Assembly: GCF_006538165.1 (NCBI RefSeq)
Contig: NZ_BDLU01000032.1
Span: forward strand, 248,001 to 312,000
DNA length: 64,000 bases
DNA from: Komagataeibacter diospyri
GTDB taxonomy: Bacteria; Pseudomonadota; Alphaproteobacteria; Acetobacterales; Acetobacteraceae
Direction of reading: 5' to 3'
Positions within the stretch are counted from its first letter, which is position 1, and the number at the start of each line of letters is the position of its first letter. Positions 37,171 to 47,027 of this stretch are shown one piece after another. The notes beneath the pieces were generated by a model that ran no database searches, was not told the DNA's origin, and saw only the letters and a list, made by a program, of their open reading frames with translations. The position numbers were made by a program, and so were the translations under genes.

Positions 37171-37258
37171 AAGAAGTTTTTGGTAAGGCTTTTTCAAAAG
37201 CCCAAAAGGAACGCCACTTTTTTCAAAACCAGGCGGCAACTGGAAGCTTTTATTTATT
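37171..37258 (+). repeat. Dispersed palindromic repeat, copy C
   Basis: AAGAAGTTTTTGGTAAGGC starts right after the TAG of the ankyrin-like gene. It contains the perfect hairpin GGCTTTT-TC-AAAAGCC, a degenerate GCCACTTTTTTCAAAACCAGGCGGC hairpin and a TGGAAGCTTTTATT tail. It fills the space between two convergent gene ends. Same family as copies A and B. Confidence 0.75.
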
Positions 37259-37264
37259 CATCAG

Positions 37265-38551
37265 TTATTTGCAGACATCGTCTGCCGGGTTCAACCGGGC
37301 TTCCATGATCATGATTTCCTGCACGATCTCATCCGATGTGCAGGTACCACGGCCACGCGTATCGGTCAGCAGGATGAATTCAACAGTCATCGGACGCGCC
37401 GAATAACGCTGACGGCTGACGCGATAACGTTTGTAACCACGGGTAAAAACCCGCACATCCCCACGTTCACAATTTGCACGGACCATGTCATGCAACGGGA
37501 TGAAGCCATCGGTGCTGTAACTGGTGGCGATCCAGCGCGTATCCAGCGCGGATAACAGGTCACGATAGGCCGCAAGCGCCTGATGCCGGTGATTGTACGG
37601 GCTGCGCCGCTGCGTGCGCCAGTCCTGCCGGATCGCGGATTTGTCGCGTCCCGTGATCTTTGGCGCAAGTTCGGGCTGGTCCCATAGCGTCACGGTATTG
37701 AGGACATGGTAATTCGCGCCGTAAGGGTGCTGGTTGTAGGGCGGGTCCACGTAGGCGATGGCTGCCTCCCCCACCTGTCCGGCCAGTTGGGTGGCAAGGG
37801 CATGCGCGTCCATGCGCATGACCGTATTGTCGCGCCCATTATCGATAAAACACGCGGGCTGCAGGTGCAGGTCTGCCGCAATACGGTACAGCGCCGTGCC
37901 GGTACGACCGCCCCACCCCCGGTGGAATCCCTTGAACAGGCCGCTGGTATTACTGTTGTAACTGGCGCTGTACAACAGGGGGGCAAGCAGGCAGGCCTTC
38001 TGCCCGACGTCAAGCAGGCCGTCATGGTCCCACTGCGCAATCCGTTCCCGAATGGCGTCGATGCGCATGCCGTTCTTGCGCATGTAGAACATCCTGTCAC
38101 GCGCGGTGTCGTATTTCACGTCATCATCGGGGCACAGGTGGCGCGTCACCCACCCTTCGCACGGTGGCAGGGCATTCAGTTCAGCTATGACCTGCGCATA
38201 ATCCCGCCCCCCGTGAAAACACGGCGGCGCGGACGTGCCGACATGGCAGCGGTTCAGAATCTCGCTATATGGTTCCCAGTCGTTGCTCAGCACGCGAAAA
38301 CCAAGCCATTTGGCCAGCCGGGAGACGACTCCGGTGCCCGCAAACAAATCCACGAAATCGGTCCTGGCCGGGGTTTCCCCCGTCGCGGCAATGGCCTGCG
38401 CGATCAGACCCAGCAGTTTACGTTTGTTCCCGATATAGGGAATAAGCTGGCTGTACAGGTATTCATCCGTCTGCCCGGCGGAATGACGGGCCGCATTCCA
38501 TTCCATTGCGGGCATGTCGTGCGGCCCGCCGTGGTCCGGACGCCGGTTCAC
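37265..38551 (-). CDS. D12-class adenine-N6 DNA methyltransferase
   Basis: 428 residues. The N-terminal QLIPYIGNKRKLL and SAM-binding DLFAGTG motifs precede a central helical target-recognition part, and the catalytic motif is DPPYN (AYVDPPYNQHPYG). It methylates adenine in an unknown DNA sequence. No restriction endonuclease is adjacent, so it looks like an orphan methylase. It lies 44 bp after ccrM on the same strand. The GTG start at 38551 is uncertain; ATG 38515 is possible. Confidence 0.86.
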   Translation of the reverse strand: MNRRPDHGGPHDMPAMEWNAARHSAGQTDEYLYSQLIPYIGNKRKLLGLIAQAIAATGETPARTDFVDLFAGTGVVSRLAKWLGFRVLSNDWEPYSEILNRCHVGTSAPPCFHGGRDYAQVIAELNALPPCEGWVTRHLCPDDDVKYDTARDRMFYMRKNGMRIDAIRERIAQWDHDGLLDVGQKACLLAPLLYSASYNSNTSGLFKGFHRGWGGRTGTALYRIAADLHLQPACFIDNGRDNTVMRMDAHALATQLAGQVGEAAIAYVDPPYNQHPYGANYHVLNTVTLWDQPELAPKITGRDKSAIRQDWRTQRRSPYNHRHQALAAYRDLLSALDTRWIATSYSTDGFIPLHDMVRANCERGDVRVFTRGYKRYRVSRQRYSARPMTVEFILLTDTRGRGTCTSDEIVQEIMIMEARLNPADDVCK

Positions 38552-38595
38552 GCCGCCATGCCCATGAATGTAATTTCCCGCCCCGGCGCCATTAT

Positions 38596-39699
38596 TCAGG
38601 AGGCGACGGCTGCCTGCTCCGCCCGGATTTCACCGCGCAGCACATCAAGCTGGGTCAGTTCGCCCTCGCGCTCGAAATACCAGAAGGTCCAGCCATTGCA
38701 CGATGGCGCATTGGTCAGCAGCGCGCCCATTTTGTGGATTGATCCCCGGTGTCGCCCGCTGACCAGCGTGCCATCGGGCGACACGGTGGCGCGCACCCGC
38801 TTCTGCCGGTCCATAAGCACTGTGCCCGCAGGCACCATGCCGCGCTCCACCAGCACGCCAAAGGGCACGCGTGGGCTTTCACGCCGGGCGGGCGTGGTCA
38901 GGACGCTGTCCAGTGGCACGGGTTTTTCGCGCCGGGCACGTCCGATCGCGGCCTCGGCATAATCGGGATGGCGCTCGATCCCGATAAAGCGGCGGCGCAG
39001 CCTGCGCGCCATGGCGGTAGTGGTGCCGGTGCCGGTAAAGGGGTCCAGCACCACGTCATCCACATTGGTTGACGCCACCAGCACCCGGTGCAGCAGGCTT
39101 TCGGGCTTCTGGGTGGGATGCAGCTTCAGGCCATGTTCGTTGCGCAGCCGCTCGCCGCCAGTGCATAGCGGCAGATACCAGTCCGAGCGCATCTGCACAT
39201 CATCATTAAGCGCCTTCATCGCCTGATAATTGAAGCGGTAACGGCTGTCCGGCCCGCGCGCTGCCCAGATCAGCGTTTCATGTGCGTTGGTAAAACGGCG
39301 GCCACGGAAATTGGGCATCGGATTGGATTTGCGCCAGATCACGTCATTGAGGATCCAGAACCCCAGATCCTGCAGGATCGCGCCAATGCGGAAGATGTTA
39401 TGGTACGAACCGATCACCCATATCGTGCCGTCCTTGCGCAGCACACGCCGCGCTTCGGTCAGCCACGCACGGGTGAATTCGTCATAGGCCTGAAGGTCTG
39501 TGAATTTGTCCCAGTCGTCATCCACCCCATCGACCACGCTGTCATCGGGGCGACGCAGTTCGCCCTTCAGCTGCAGGTTGTATGGCGGATCCGCAAACAC
39601 GCAGTCGATCGAACCTGCGGGCAGGGTGCGCATCATCTCGACACAGTCGCCCCGCAGGACCTGGTCCAGGGGCAATTCCATCATAACTGCACCGCTCAT
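38596..39699 (-). CDS. ccrM: CcrM-type DNA methyltransferase (GANTC)
   Basis: 367 residues. The catalytic motif ADPPYNLQLKG (motif IV) is N-terminal and the SAM-binding DPFTGTGTT follows, the order of beta-group methylases. The C-terminal extension (residues about 265-360, ending around SCNGWTFWYFEREGELTQLD) is the signature of CcrM. The family methylates adenine in GANTC and is tied to the alphaproteobacterial cell cycle. The gene follows rnhB by 7 bp; the region upstream of rnhB is full of GANTC sites. The start may be a few codons in. Confidence 0.95.
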   Translation of the reverse strand: MSGAVMMELPLDQVLRGDCVEMMRTLPAGSIDCVFADPPYNLQLKGELRRPDDSVVDGVDDDWDKFTDLQAYDEFTRAWLTEARRVLRKDGTIWVIGSYHNIFRIGAILQDLGFWILNDVIWRKSNPMPNFRGRRFTNAHETLIWAARGPDSRYRFNYQAMKALNDDVQMRSDWYLPLCTGGERLRNEHGLKLHPTQKPESLLHRVLVASTNVDDVVLDPFTGTGTTTAMARRLRRRFIGIERHPDYAEAAIGRARREKPVPLDSVLTTPARRESPRVPFGVLVERGMVPAGTVLMDRQKRVRATVSPDGTLVSGRHRGSIHKMGALLTNAPSCNGWTFWYFEREGELTQLDVLRGEIRAEQAAVAS

Positions 39700-39706
39700 G
39701 AATTGT

Positions 39707-40360
39707 TCAGCATGATGGCTGCTCCGCGCTTTGGGGTGAAGAAGGGGAAACGGATGCCTGCATGATGCGGCGCACCGTGCCGAATGCCGCGCGATGGTGG
39801 GGGCTTATGCCTTCCGCCATCAGGGCCGCGCGGTGGATGGGGGTGCCGTAGCCCGCGTTACGGTCCCAGCCATAGCCGGGCCAGCGCCGGGACAGCCGTG
39901 TCATCAGCCGGTCACGCACGACCTTGGCCACGACGGATGCGGCCGATATGGACAGGCTGATCGCATCACCGCCCACGACGCATTGCGCCGGGCACCCGAA
40001 ATCGGGCGCGGCGTTTCCATCAACCAGAACCAGTTCAGGGAATTGCGGCAGGCGGCCAACCGCACGCTGCATGGCGATCCATGAGGCGCGGAGGATATTG
40101 TGATGTTCGATTTCGGCAACGGACGCGGCCCCCACCCCGATCAGGATATCGGGGGTAGCGTGCAGCACGTCATAAAGCTGCTGCCTGACCGTGGGCTTCA
40201 GCTTTTTTGAATCATCCAGCCTGTCCGCCAGCACGCCCGGAACGCCGGAAAGAAACATGACCGCAGCGGCGACGACCGGTCCGGCCAGCGGGCCGCGACC
40301 GACTTCGTCTACCCCGGCGACGCGTCCCCCATGGGCGTTTTCAAGCGCGTAATCCGGCAT
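39707..40360 (-). CDS. rnhB: Ribonuclease HII
   Basis: 217 residues from ATG 40360, preceded by GAAGGAATGG. The metal-binding core [19 protein letters not shown] and the later acidic residues ([25 protein letters not shown]) identify RNase HII, which removes ribonucleotides from DNA. The frame is open upstream across a palindrome and is not coding there. It is the first gene of the rnhB-ccrM-D12 methylase unit. Confidence 0.95.
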   Translation of the reverse strand: MPDYALENAHGGRVAGVDEVGRGPLAGPVVAAAVMFLSGVPGVLADRLDDSKKLKPTVRQQLYDVLHATPDILIGVGAASVAEIEHHNILRASWIAMQRAVGRLPQFPELVLVDGNAAPDFGCPAQCVVGGDAISLSISAASVVAKVVRDRLMTRLSRRWPGYGWDRNAGYGTPIHRAALMAEGISPHHRAAFGTVRRIMQASVSPSSPQSAEQPSC

Positions 40361-40377
40361 CCATTCCTTCCTGACCG

Positions 40378-40509
40378 GATGCGAATCGGACCATGATGGC
40401 CCGATTCGCATCGAATTTCCGTTCTGGAAGGATGGAAACCATTTTTATGCAGGGTTGCGCAAGATGCTGTGGACTCATCGAGTCCCTTAAAATGAAAAAA
40501 AAACGACTC
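40378..40509 (-). promoter_or_regulatory. GANTC-rich control region upstream of rnhB-ccrM
   Basis: Five GANTC sites lie at 40383, 40403, 40472, 40480 and 40505. Two are in the arms of a palindrome with 12-bp perfect arms, GATGCGAATCGG / CCGATTCGCATC (40378-40412), only 18 bp before the rnhB ATG. Two more form GGACTC-ATC-GAGTCC (40471-40485). These are CcrM target sites in front of the ccrM operon. Confidence 0.65.
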
Positions 40510-40517
40510 GACGCCGT

Positions 40518-40820
40518 TCAGCCCTTGCGACGGGGCAGGAAGATCAGCCCGATGATGGTGCCCAGCGCTGCTGCAATTCCCAGCGAAAACAGCGGTCGTT
40601 CGCGCACGAACGTCACCGCGCGCTCAACCTTGCTCTCGCCTTCTTCATACAGGTCGGCGAATTCCTGGCGCGCCATGCCCGAAAGCTGGTCCACCTTGCC
40701 TTCCGCCTGCATGCCCACGTTGCCCGTCAGGCCGCCGGCGGCGTCCTTCAGGCGGCCAACGCCTTCGTCCATGACGCCTTCGGCCTTTGTCTCGATGGTC
40801 TTTGCCTTGTCTTCCGACAT
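40518..40820 (-). CDS. CsbD-like stress protein with C-terminal membrane anchor
   Basis: 100 residues. Residues 10-65 resemble CsbD (KAEGVMDEGVGRLKDAAGGL, GKVDQLSGMARQEF). The C-terminus has a DUF883/YqjD-like anchor: RERPLFSLGIAAALGTIIGL, then LPRRKG. GGAGTG lies upstream of the ATG. CsbD proteins are general-stress proteins of unknown mechanism. A similar anchor occurs in the 85-aa protein at 52192-52449. Confidence 0.85.
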   Translation of the reverse strand: MSEDKAKTIETKAEGVMDEGVGRLKDAAGGLTGNVGMQAEGKVDQLSGMARQEFADLYEEGESKVERAVTFVRERPLFSLGIAAALGTIIGLIFLPRRKG

Positions 40821-40908
40821 CGTTCACACTCCGTTGTATCGCTTGATCTGTAGCGTGGGCCTATAACGCCAGCATGGCGCTTTCGGTTCCGTACCGCCTA
40901 TATCATGC

Positions 40909-42387
40909 ATGATCATGCCCCCCTTGACGACCGCCCCCGCCACATTCCCCCCACCTTCACCCGGCATGACGCCCCCGTCCCGCACGCGCAAGCGGATCAT
41001 GGCGCTGATTGTCGCCAGCCTCATGATGATGGAACAGATCGACGGCACGGCCCTGACCACGGCGCTGCCCGCCATGGCGGGGGATTTCCATGTCGATATT
41101 CCACAGACCAGCATCGCGCTGACGGTGTACATGCTGGGCCTTGCCGCCCTGATTCCGGCATCGGGCCATGTGGCCGAACGCTTTGGCAGCCGGACCACGC
41201 TACGCTGCGCCATCGCGCTGTTCCTGTCGGGTTCGCTGCTGTGCGGCTGGGCGCCCGACCTGCTGGTGCTGGCGCTGGCGCGGCTGGTGCAGGGGGCCGG
41301 CGGCGCGATGATGGTCCCGGTCGGGCGGCTGGTGATCCTGCAAAACGTGCCCAAGTCGGAGCTGCTGTCCGCCATGGCATGGGTCATGCTGCCGGCGACC
41401 ATCGGCCCAATGGCCGGGCCGGTTCTGGGTGGCGTGCTGACATCGTGGCTGTCGTGGCGGTGGATTTTCTACATCAACATCCCGCTTGGCCTGCTGGCCA
41501 TCGCGCTGACAGGATGGTTCATTCCCCAGATCCGCGCGGCCCGGCCCCCGCCATTCGACCTGCGGGGCAACATCATATCCGCAACCGGACTGGCGGGGCT
41601 GATATTCGGCATGGAAATGCTGACCCATCCGGGTTTCCCGCCCGTCATGTCGGCGGGCCTGCTGCTGCTGGCCCCGCTATGTGCCGCCCTCTACCTGCGT
41701 CATGCACGCGGGATGGACCATCCGGTACTGGACCTGTCTCTGCTGCGGGTGCCGACTTTCCGCATTTCGGTCATGGCGGGCGGGTTTACGCGCATTGCGA
41801 CGGCGGGGATCATATTCCTCCTGCCATCCCTGCTGCAGACGCGTTTTGGCGCAAGTGCTGCGCAGAGCGGCCTGATAACCTTCATCGCCCCCGTCGGCGC
41901 ACTGGCCATGCGTTTTGTCGCCCCCCGGATCTATCGTGGCCGGGGCTTCCGCGCCGTCATGTGCGTGACCTGCCTGGTGCTGCCGGTCGTGTGCCTGCTG
42001 CTGGCCCGGTTCAGGCCAGGCATGGACATGGGGTGGCTGCTGGGCCTGCTGGCGATCAACGGCATGGGGCAGACACTGCTGTACACCGGCTATAACACCA
42101 TCGCCTATGCCGACATGCCAAAGGCGCGTATGGGGGCGGCCACCAGCCTGTATTCCACGTGCCAGCAGGTCATGCTGACAATGGGCATATGCCTGTCCGC
42201 GGGCATGCTGGCCGCGGGCCGTGCGGCGTTGCCCGCGCAATGGCAGGGACAGGACTACGGACTGGCCTTCATGGCCTGTGCGCTGATCGCGTTTATGGCG
42301 CTGCCCATCCTGCGGCGGCTGTCGGCCAATGCCGGGGCTACGGTCAGCGGGCACGGAGACACCGTTGCCACAAAGAAACGCAATTAA
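40909..42387 (+). CDS. DHA2-family MFS transporter
   Basis: 492 residues with about 14 membrane helices. The conserved segments are MMMEQIDGTALTTALPAMAG (helix 1), LTVYMLGLAALIPASGHVAE and the antiporter motif VMLPATIGPMAGPVLGG. It is probably a drug or metabolite exporter; substrate unknown. The start is uncertain between ATG 40909 and 40915, and neither has a strong ribosome-binding site. Divergent from the CsbD-like gene and 176 bp before the RND operon. Confidence 0.88.
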   Translation: MIMPPLTTAPATFPPPSPGMTPPSRTRKRIMALIVASLMMMEQIDGTALTTALPAMAGDFHVDIPQTSIALTVYMLGLAALIPASGHVAERFGSRTTLRCAIALFLSGSLLCGWAPDLLVLALARLVQGAGGAMMVPVGRLVILQNVPKSELLSAMAWVMLPATIGPMAGPVLGGVLTSWLSWRWIFYINIPLGLLAIALTGWFIPQIRAARPPPFDLRGNIISATGLAGLIFGMEMLTHPGFPPVMSAGLLLLAPLCAALYLRHARGMDHPVLDLSLLRVPTFRISVMAGGFTRIATAGIIFLLPSLLQTRFGASAAQSGLITFIAPVGALAMRFVAPRIYRGRGFRAVMCVTCLVLPVVCLLLARFRPGMDMGWLLGLLAINGMGQTLLYTGYNTIAYADMPKARMGAATSLYSTCQQVMLTMGICLSAGMLAAGRAALPAQWQGQDYGLAFMACALIAFMALPILRRLSANAGATVSGHGDTVATKKRN

Positions 42388-42424
42388 ACCGTTTTGTGGT
42401 TTCCCCCTTTCCCACCGCAGGTAC

Positions 42425-42458
42425 AATGTTACATTCGCTAACTTCGACCTATTCGAAG
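42425..42458. promoter_or_regulatory. Dyads upstream of the RND operon
   Basis: AATGT-T-ACATT (42425-42435) and CTTCGA-N5-TCGAAG (42442-42458) are two perfect dyads in the 176-bp region before the RND adaptor gene. RND operons are commonly repressed by TetR- or MarR-type proteins at such sites. No regulator gene is adjacent. Confidence 0.5.
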
Positions 42459-42563
42459 CCATGTTAATACTGCGGCAAGCCGAATCAGAAACCTTGTCTT
42501 TATCAGCATGGCCCGGTCCTTCAGACAGGACGCCCGTTCGACAGCAGGCAGAAAACCGACCGC

Positions 42564-43784
42564 ATGGATACAACTCCTCCCCCATCCCACACCCCGGAAA
42601 ACAGCACGCCGTCCACGGCCCGTCCACGGCGCGGGCGGCGCGTCCTTTATCTGGCGGGCGGGGCGCTGGCGGTTGTCCTTGCGGTCGCTTTCCTGCGCCC
42701 CCATTCCACCAGCAAGAAACACGCGACCAGTGGCGACCAGCCCGTGGCGGTCGCGACCGTCAGCCGTGGTGACATGCCCGTCATCCTGACGGAACTGGGC
42801 ACGGTCGTGCCGATCACCAATGTCACGGTGCAGTCACGTATCGACGGCTACCTCATGCAGGTGCTGTTTACCGAAGGTCAGCATGTGCACAAGGGCGACC
42901 TGCTGGCATTGATCGACACCCGCCCGTACGAGGTGCTTCTGGCGCAGTACGAAGGACAGCTGGCGCAGGACATCGCCCAGCTTAACGCGGCACGGGTGGA
43001 TAATGCCCGTTACCAGCGCCTGATCCGCCAGGACAGCGTTGCGGCCATGACGGCGAAGGACCAGCAGTACAAGGTCGAGCAGCTGGAAGGCACGGTCAAG
43101 TCAGACCAGGCGCAGGTGGATAACGAAAAACTGCAGATCACCTACTGCCACATCCTGGCCCCGGTGGATGGCCGCGTGGGCATCCGTGCGGTGGATATGG
43201 GCAACTACATCACCGCAGGCCAGACCAACGGGCTGGTGACCCTGACGCAGATGCAGCCGATTTCCGTCATTTTCACCCTACCTGAAAATGACATTGGCCC
43301 CGTTGCCGACCGCCTGCGCCAGGGCACGCCCCTGCCAGTGGAGGCATGGGACAGCGCCAACCTGAACAGGATCGCGACCGGGCAGGTCAGCGTGCTGGAC
43401 AGCCAGATCGACACATCGACCGGCACGGTGCGCATGCGCGCGCTCTTCGCCAATTCGCAGGAGGAGCTGTTCCCCAACCAGTTCGTCAATGCCCGCCTGC
43501 TGGTCAGCACTGACCATGACGCCCTGCTGGTGCCCACCAACGCCCTGCAGACCGGTCCGAACGGGCAGTTCGTGTATGTGGTCAAGGCCGACAACACCGT
43601 CGAGATGCGCAACGTAAAGACCAGCCACGCCAACAACACCATGACCGTGTTGACCGACGGAGTGAAGGAAGGCGAGCGGATCGTGACCGACGGGGTGGAC
43701 CACCTGCGCGATGGGGTGAAGGTCAGCATTCCGCAGCCGACCGATACGACGACAGGCACCGCCACAAGCAAGGGCAAAGGCTAG
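42564..43784 (+). CDS. RND efflux periplasmic adaptor (MdtA/AcrA family)
   Basis: 406 residues. An N-terminal anchor helix (VLYLAGGALAVVLAVAFL) precedes the lipoyl-like domain (VTVQSRIDGYLMQVLFTEGQ), a short alpha-hairpin and the beta-barrel (PISVIFTLPENDI). It joins the two inner-membrane RND permeases to the outer-membrane channel encoded downstream. First gene of a four-gene efflux operon, 66 bp before the first permease. Confidence 0.93.
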   Translation: MDTTPPPSHTPENSTPSTARPRRGRRVLYLAGGALAVVLAVAFLRPHSTSKKHATSGDQPVAVATVSRGDMPVILTELGTVVPITNVTVQSRIDGYLMQVLFTEGQHVHKGDLLALIDTRPYEVLLAQYEGQLAQDIAQLNAARVDNARYQRLIRQDSVAAMTAKDQQYKVEQLEGTVKSDQAQVDNEKLQITYCHILAPVDGRVGIRAVDMGNYITAGQTNGLVTLTQMQPISVIFTLPENDIGPVADRLRQGTPLPVEAWDSANLNRIATGQVSVLDSQIDTSTGTVRMRALFANSQEELFPNQFVNARLLVSTDHDALLVPTNALQTGPNGQFVYVVKADNTVEMRNVKTSHANNTMTVLTDGVKEGERIVTDGVDHLRDGVKVSIPQPTDTTTGTATSKGKG

Positions 43785-43850
43785 AGTGCGCAAGTCCACG
43801 CCAGCCCCCCTGTCTGACCGCCAGCCCCTGCCGCCGCCGGAGATTGCCGC

Positions 43851-46800
43851 GTGAACCCGTCCCGCCTGTTCATACACCGTCCGGTCGCGACCACCCTGCT
43901 CATGCTGGCCATTCTGCTGGCGGGACTGCTGGGGTATCATTTCCTGCCCGTCTCCGCCCTGCCGGAAGTCGAATATCCCACCATCACGGTGCAGACCTTC
44001 TATCCCGGCGCCAGCCCGGACGTGATGGCGACCTCCGTCACCGCCCCGCTTGAGACACAGCTGGGCGAGATGTCAGGGCTGGAGCAGATGACCTCCCGCT
44101 CGTCGGGCGGGGCATCGGTCATCACGCTGCGCTTCGGCCTGACCATGACAATGGATATTGCCGAACAGGAAGTGCAGGCCGCGATCAACCAGGCCAATTC
44201 CCTGCTGCCGACCGACCTGCCCGCCCCTCCCGTCTACGCCAAGGTCAATCCCGCCGATACGCCGGTCATGACGCTGGGCATTTCGTCAAAGACCATGCCG
44301 CTGACGGAAGTGGAAGATTACGTCGATACCCGGCTGGCTGAAAAGATCAGCCAGATTTCGGGCGTGGGGCTGGTGACGCTGTCAGGTGGCAACCGCAAGG
44401 CGCTGCGGGTACGGGTGAACATTCCCAAATTGACATCGTTCGGCATCGATCTTGATACGCTGCGCACAACCATTGGCAACGTGAACGTCAATTCGCCCAC
44501 CGGCACGTTCGATGGCCCGCAGCGCGCGACCACGCTGCGCATCGACGGGCAGATTTCGGGCGTGGACCAGCTGCTCAACCAGGTCATCGCCTACCAGAAC
44601 AACGGTCCCGTACGCATCCGTGACGTGGCCAGCGTGGTCATCGGCCCCGAAAATACCGAACTGGCCGCATGGGCCAACCGCACGCCAGCCCTGGTCATGA
44701 ACGTGCAGCGCCAGCCGGGTGCGAACGTGATCGGGGTGGTGGACAACATCAAATACGCCCTGCCGCGCCTACAGCAGTCGCTGCCGCCGGGCATCACGAT
44801 CACGCCCCTGACCGACCGGACCACGACCATCCGCGCATCGGTCGAGGACGTGGAGTTCGAACTGGGCCTGGCGCTGGTGCTGGTGGTGGGCGTGATCTTC
44901 GTGTTCCTGCGCAATGTGCCGGCGACACTGATCCCCAGCCTGTCGGTGCCGCTGTCGCTGGTGGGGACGCTGGCGGTGATGTACCTGTTCGGCTTCTCGC
45001 TCGACAACCTCTCGCTCATGTCGCTCACCATCGCCACGGGCTTCGTGGTGGACGACGCCATCGTGATGATCGAAAACATCGCCCGCTACATCGAAATGGG
45101 CGACAGCCGCATGGAAGCGGCCCTGAAAGGCGCGGGTGAAATCGGGTTCACCATCATATCGCTGACCATATCGCTGATCGCGGTGCTGATTCCCCTGCTG
45201 TTCATGGGCGACGTGGTGGGACGCCTGTTCCATGAATTCGCCATGACGCTGGCGGTCACCATCATCCTGTCCGCCGTGGTCTCCCTGACGCTGGTGCCGA
45301 TGATGTGCGCGCGCCTGCTGCATGAACGCGACACCAGGCATGCCGAACCGGCGTGGTCGGCTGCGGTCGAACGCTGGACGGTCGCGACAATCAACGGCTA
45401 TGGCCGCGCGCTGGATGTGGTACTGCGCCACCAGCGGCTGACACTGGCGATATTTGGCGCGACCCTGGCGCTGACGGGCCTGCTGGCCGTCGTCATACCC
45501 AAGGGCTTTTTTCCCGTGCAGGACACGGGCGTGATCCAGGGCATTTCGGTCATGGAGCAGTCCACGTCGTTTGCTGCCATGAAGCGCCACCAGCAGGAAC
45601 TGGCCGACCGGATCCTGCGCGATGAGGATGTGGCCAGCCTGTCCTCCTTCGTTGGTGTGGACGGGCAGAACGTGACGCTGAACCAGGGGCGGTTCCTGAT
45701 CAACCTCAAGCCGGTGGACAGCCGCACCGCCACCGCGCAGGAAGTCGCAACCCGCCTGCGCGCGGAAACGGCGGATATCGCGGGCGCGGACCTGTACCTG
45801 CAGCCGGTGCAGGACCTGTCGCTGGATACATCGGTCGCGGCGACCCAGTACCAGTTCCTGCTGGAAAATCCCAGCTATGACCAGTTCACGACATGGGTGC
45901 CGAAATTCATTGCACGCCTGCAACGCGAAAAGGCGCTGTCGGACGTCACATCGGACCTGCAGGCTGCGGGCCTTGTGGCGCATGTCGATCTGGACCGCAC
46001 CACGGGGGCACGTTACTCCATCACGCCCCAGACCATCGACAACGTGCTGTATGACAGCTTTGGCCAGCGCCAGATCTCAACCATCTTCACGCAGTCCAAC
46101 CAGTACCGCGTGATCCTGGAGGCAACGCCCGCGTTCCAGCAGGACATGGGATCGCTCAACCAGATCTATCTGCCCGGCATCAGCGGCAATGCGGGGGAAA
46201 GCACGTCGGGGCCAACGCGTTCGCCCACGTCTGGTCTGGTGCCGCTGGCATCCGTCACCACCGTAACGCAGGACACCGCGCCGCTGCTGATTACCCATGT
46301 GGGGCAGTTCCCGGCCACGACCGTGTCGTTCAATGTAAAACCCGGCTACGCGCTGGGGGATGCGACGGATGCGATTGAACGCGCGGCGAAGGATATCCAC
46401 CTGCCGTCCAGCTTCCAGACATCGTTCCAGGGCACGGCCGCGGCATTCCGCAGTTCGCTGTCCAACGAGGCATGGCTGGTGCTGGCCGCCCTAATCGCGG
46501 TCTATATCGTGCTGGGCATCCTGTATGAAAGCTTTGTCCATCCCATCACCATCCTGTCCACCCTGCCATCCGCCGGGGTCGGCGCGCTGCTGGCGCTGTG
46601 GGTCACCGGGTCCGGGCTGGATGTGATGGGCATCATCGGGCTGGTGCTGCTGATCGGCATCGTCAAGAAAAACGCCATCATGATGATCGACTTCGCGCTG
46701 GAGGCCGAACGGGTGGAGGGCATGTCCTCGCTGCAGTCCATCCGCCATGCCGCGCTGCTGCGTTTCCGTCCCATCCTGATGACCACGCTGGCGGCCATGC

Positions 46801-47027
46801 TGGGCGCGGTGCCCATGATGCTGGGTACCGGCACGGGGTCGGAACTGCGCCGCCCGCTTGGCATCGCCATTGTCGGCGGGCTTGCCGTCAGCCAGTTGCT
46901 GACGCTGTTCACCACGCCGGTCATCTACCTGCTTATGGACGGAATCAGCCAGAAGCTGTCGCGCCGCTTCGGCAGTGCGGATAGCAGCGGCAAGGATGGG
47001 CTGCCCGGACCGCAGGCGCAGGCATGA
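43851..47027 (+). CDS. RND efflux permease 1 (MdtB-like)
   Basis: 1058 residues, 12 membrane helices, two large periplasmic loops. It starts [20 protein letters not shown]. Helix 4 has [18 protein letters not shown], carrying the paired aspartates of the proton relay. A short Gly/Ser/Thr-rich insertion lies near residues 778-798. GTG start with GGAG upstream. Overlaps the second permease by 4 bp. Two tandem permeases with one adaptor resemble MdtABC, which works as a heterotrimer. Confidence 0.95.
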   Translation: MNPSRLFIHRPVATTLLMLAILLAGLLGYHFLPVSALPEVEYPTITVQTFYPGASPDVMATSVTAPLETQLGEMSGLEQMTSRSSGGASVITLRFGLTMTMDIAEQEVQAAINQANSLLPTDLPAPPVYAKVNPADTPVMTLGISSKTMPLTEVEDYVDTRLAEKISQISGVGLVTLSGGNRKALRVRVNIPKLTSFGIDLDTLRTTIGNVNVNSPTGTFDGPQRATTLRIDGQISGVDQLLNQVIAYQNNGPVRIRDVASVVIGPENTELAAWANRTPALVMNVQRQPGANVIGVVDNIKYALPRLQQSLPPGITITPLTDRTTTIRASVEDVEFELGLALVLVVGVIFVFLRNVPATLIPSLSVPLSLVGTLAVMYLFGFSLDNLSLMSLTIATGFVVDDAIVMIENIARYIEMGDSRMEAALKGAGEIGFTIISLTISLIAVLIPLLFMGDVVGRLFHEFAMTLAVTIILSAVVSLTLVPMMCARLLHERDTRHAEPAWSAAVERWTVATINGYGRALDVVLRHQRLTLAIFGATLALTGLLAVVIPKGFFPVQDTGVIQGISVMEQSTSFAAMKRHQQELADRILRDEDVASLSSFVGVDGQNVTLNQGRFLINLKPVDSRTATAQEVATRLRAETADIAGADLYLQPVQDLSLDTSVAATQYQFLLENPSYDQFTTWVPKFIARLQREKALSDVTSDLQAAGLVAHVDLDRTTGARYSITPQTIDNVLYDSFGQRQISTIFTQSNQYRVILEATPAFQQDMGSLNQIYLPGISGNAGESTSGPTRSPTSGLVPLASVTTVTQDTAPLLITHVGQFPATTVSFNVKPGYALGDATDAIERAAKDIHLPSSFQTSFQGTAAAFRSSLSNEAWLVLAALIAVYIVLGILYESFVHPITILSTLPSAGVGALLALWVTGSGLDVMGIIGLVLLIGIVKKNAIMMIDFALEAERVEGMSSLQSIRHAALLRFRPILMTTLAAMLGAVPMMLGTGTGSELRRPLGIAIVGGLAVSQLLTLFTTPVIYLLMDGISQKLSRRFGSADSSGKDGLPGPQAQA

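Noticed and set aside
37265..39699. Restriction-modification system
   Set aside because: Two methylases but no endonuclease or specificity subunit nearby; the CcrM-type enzyme is a known solitary methylase.
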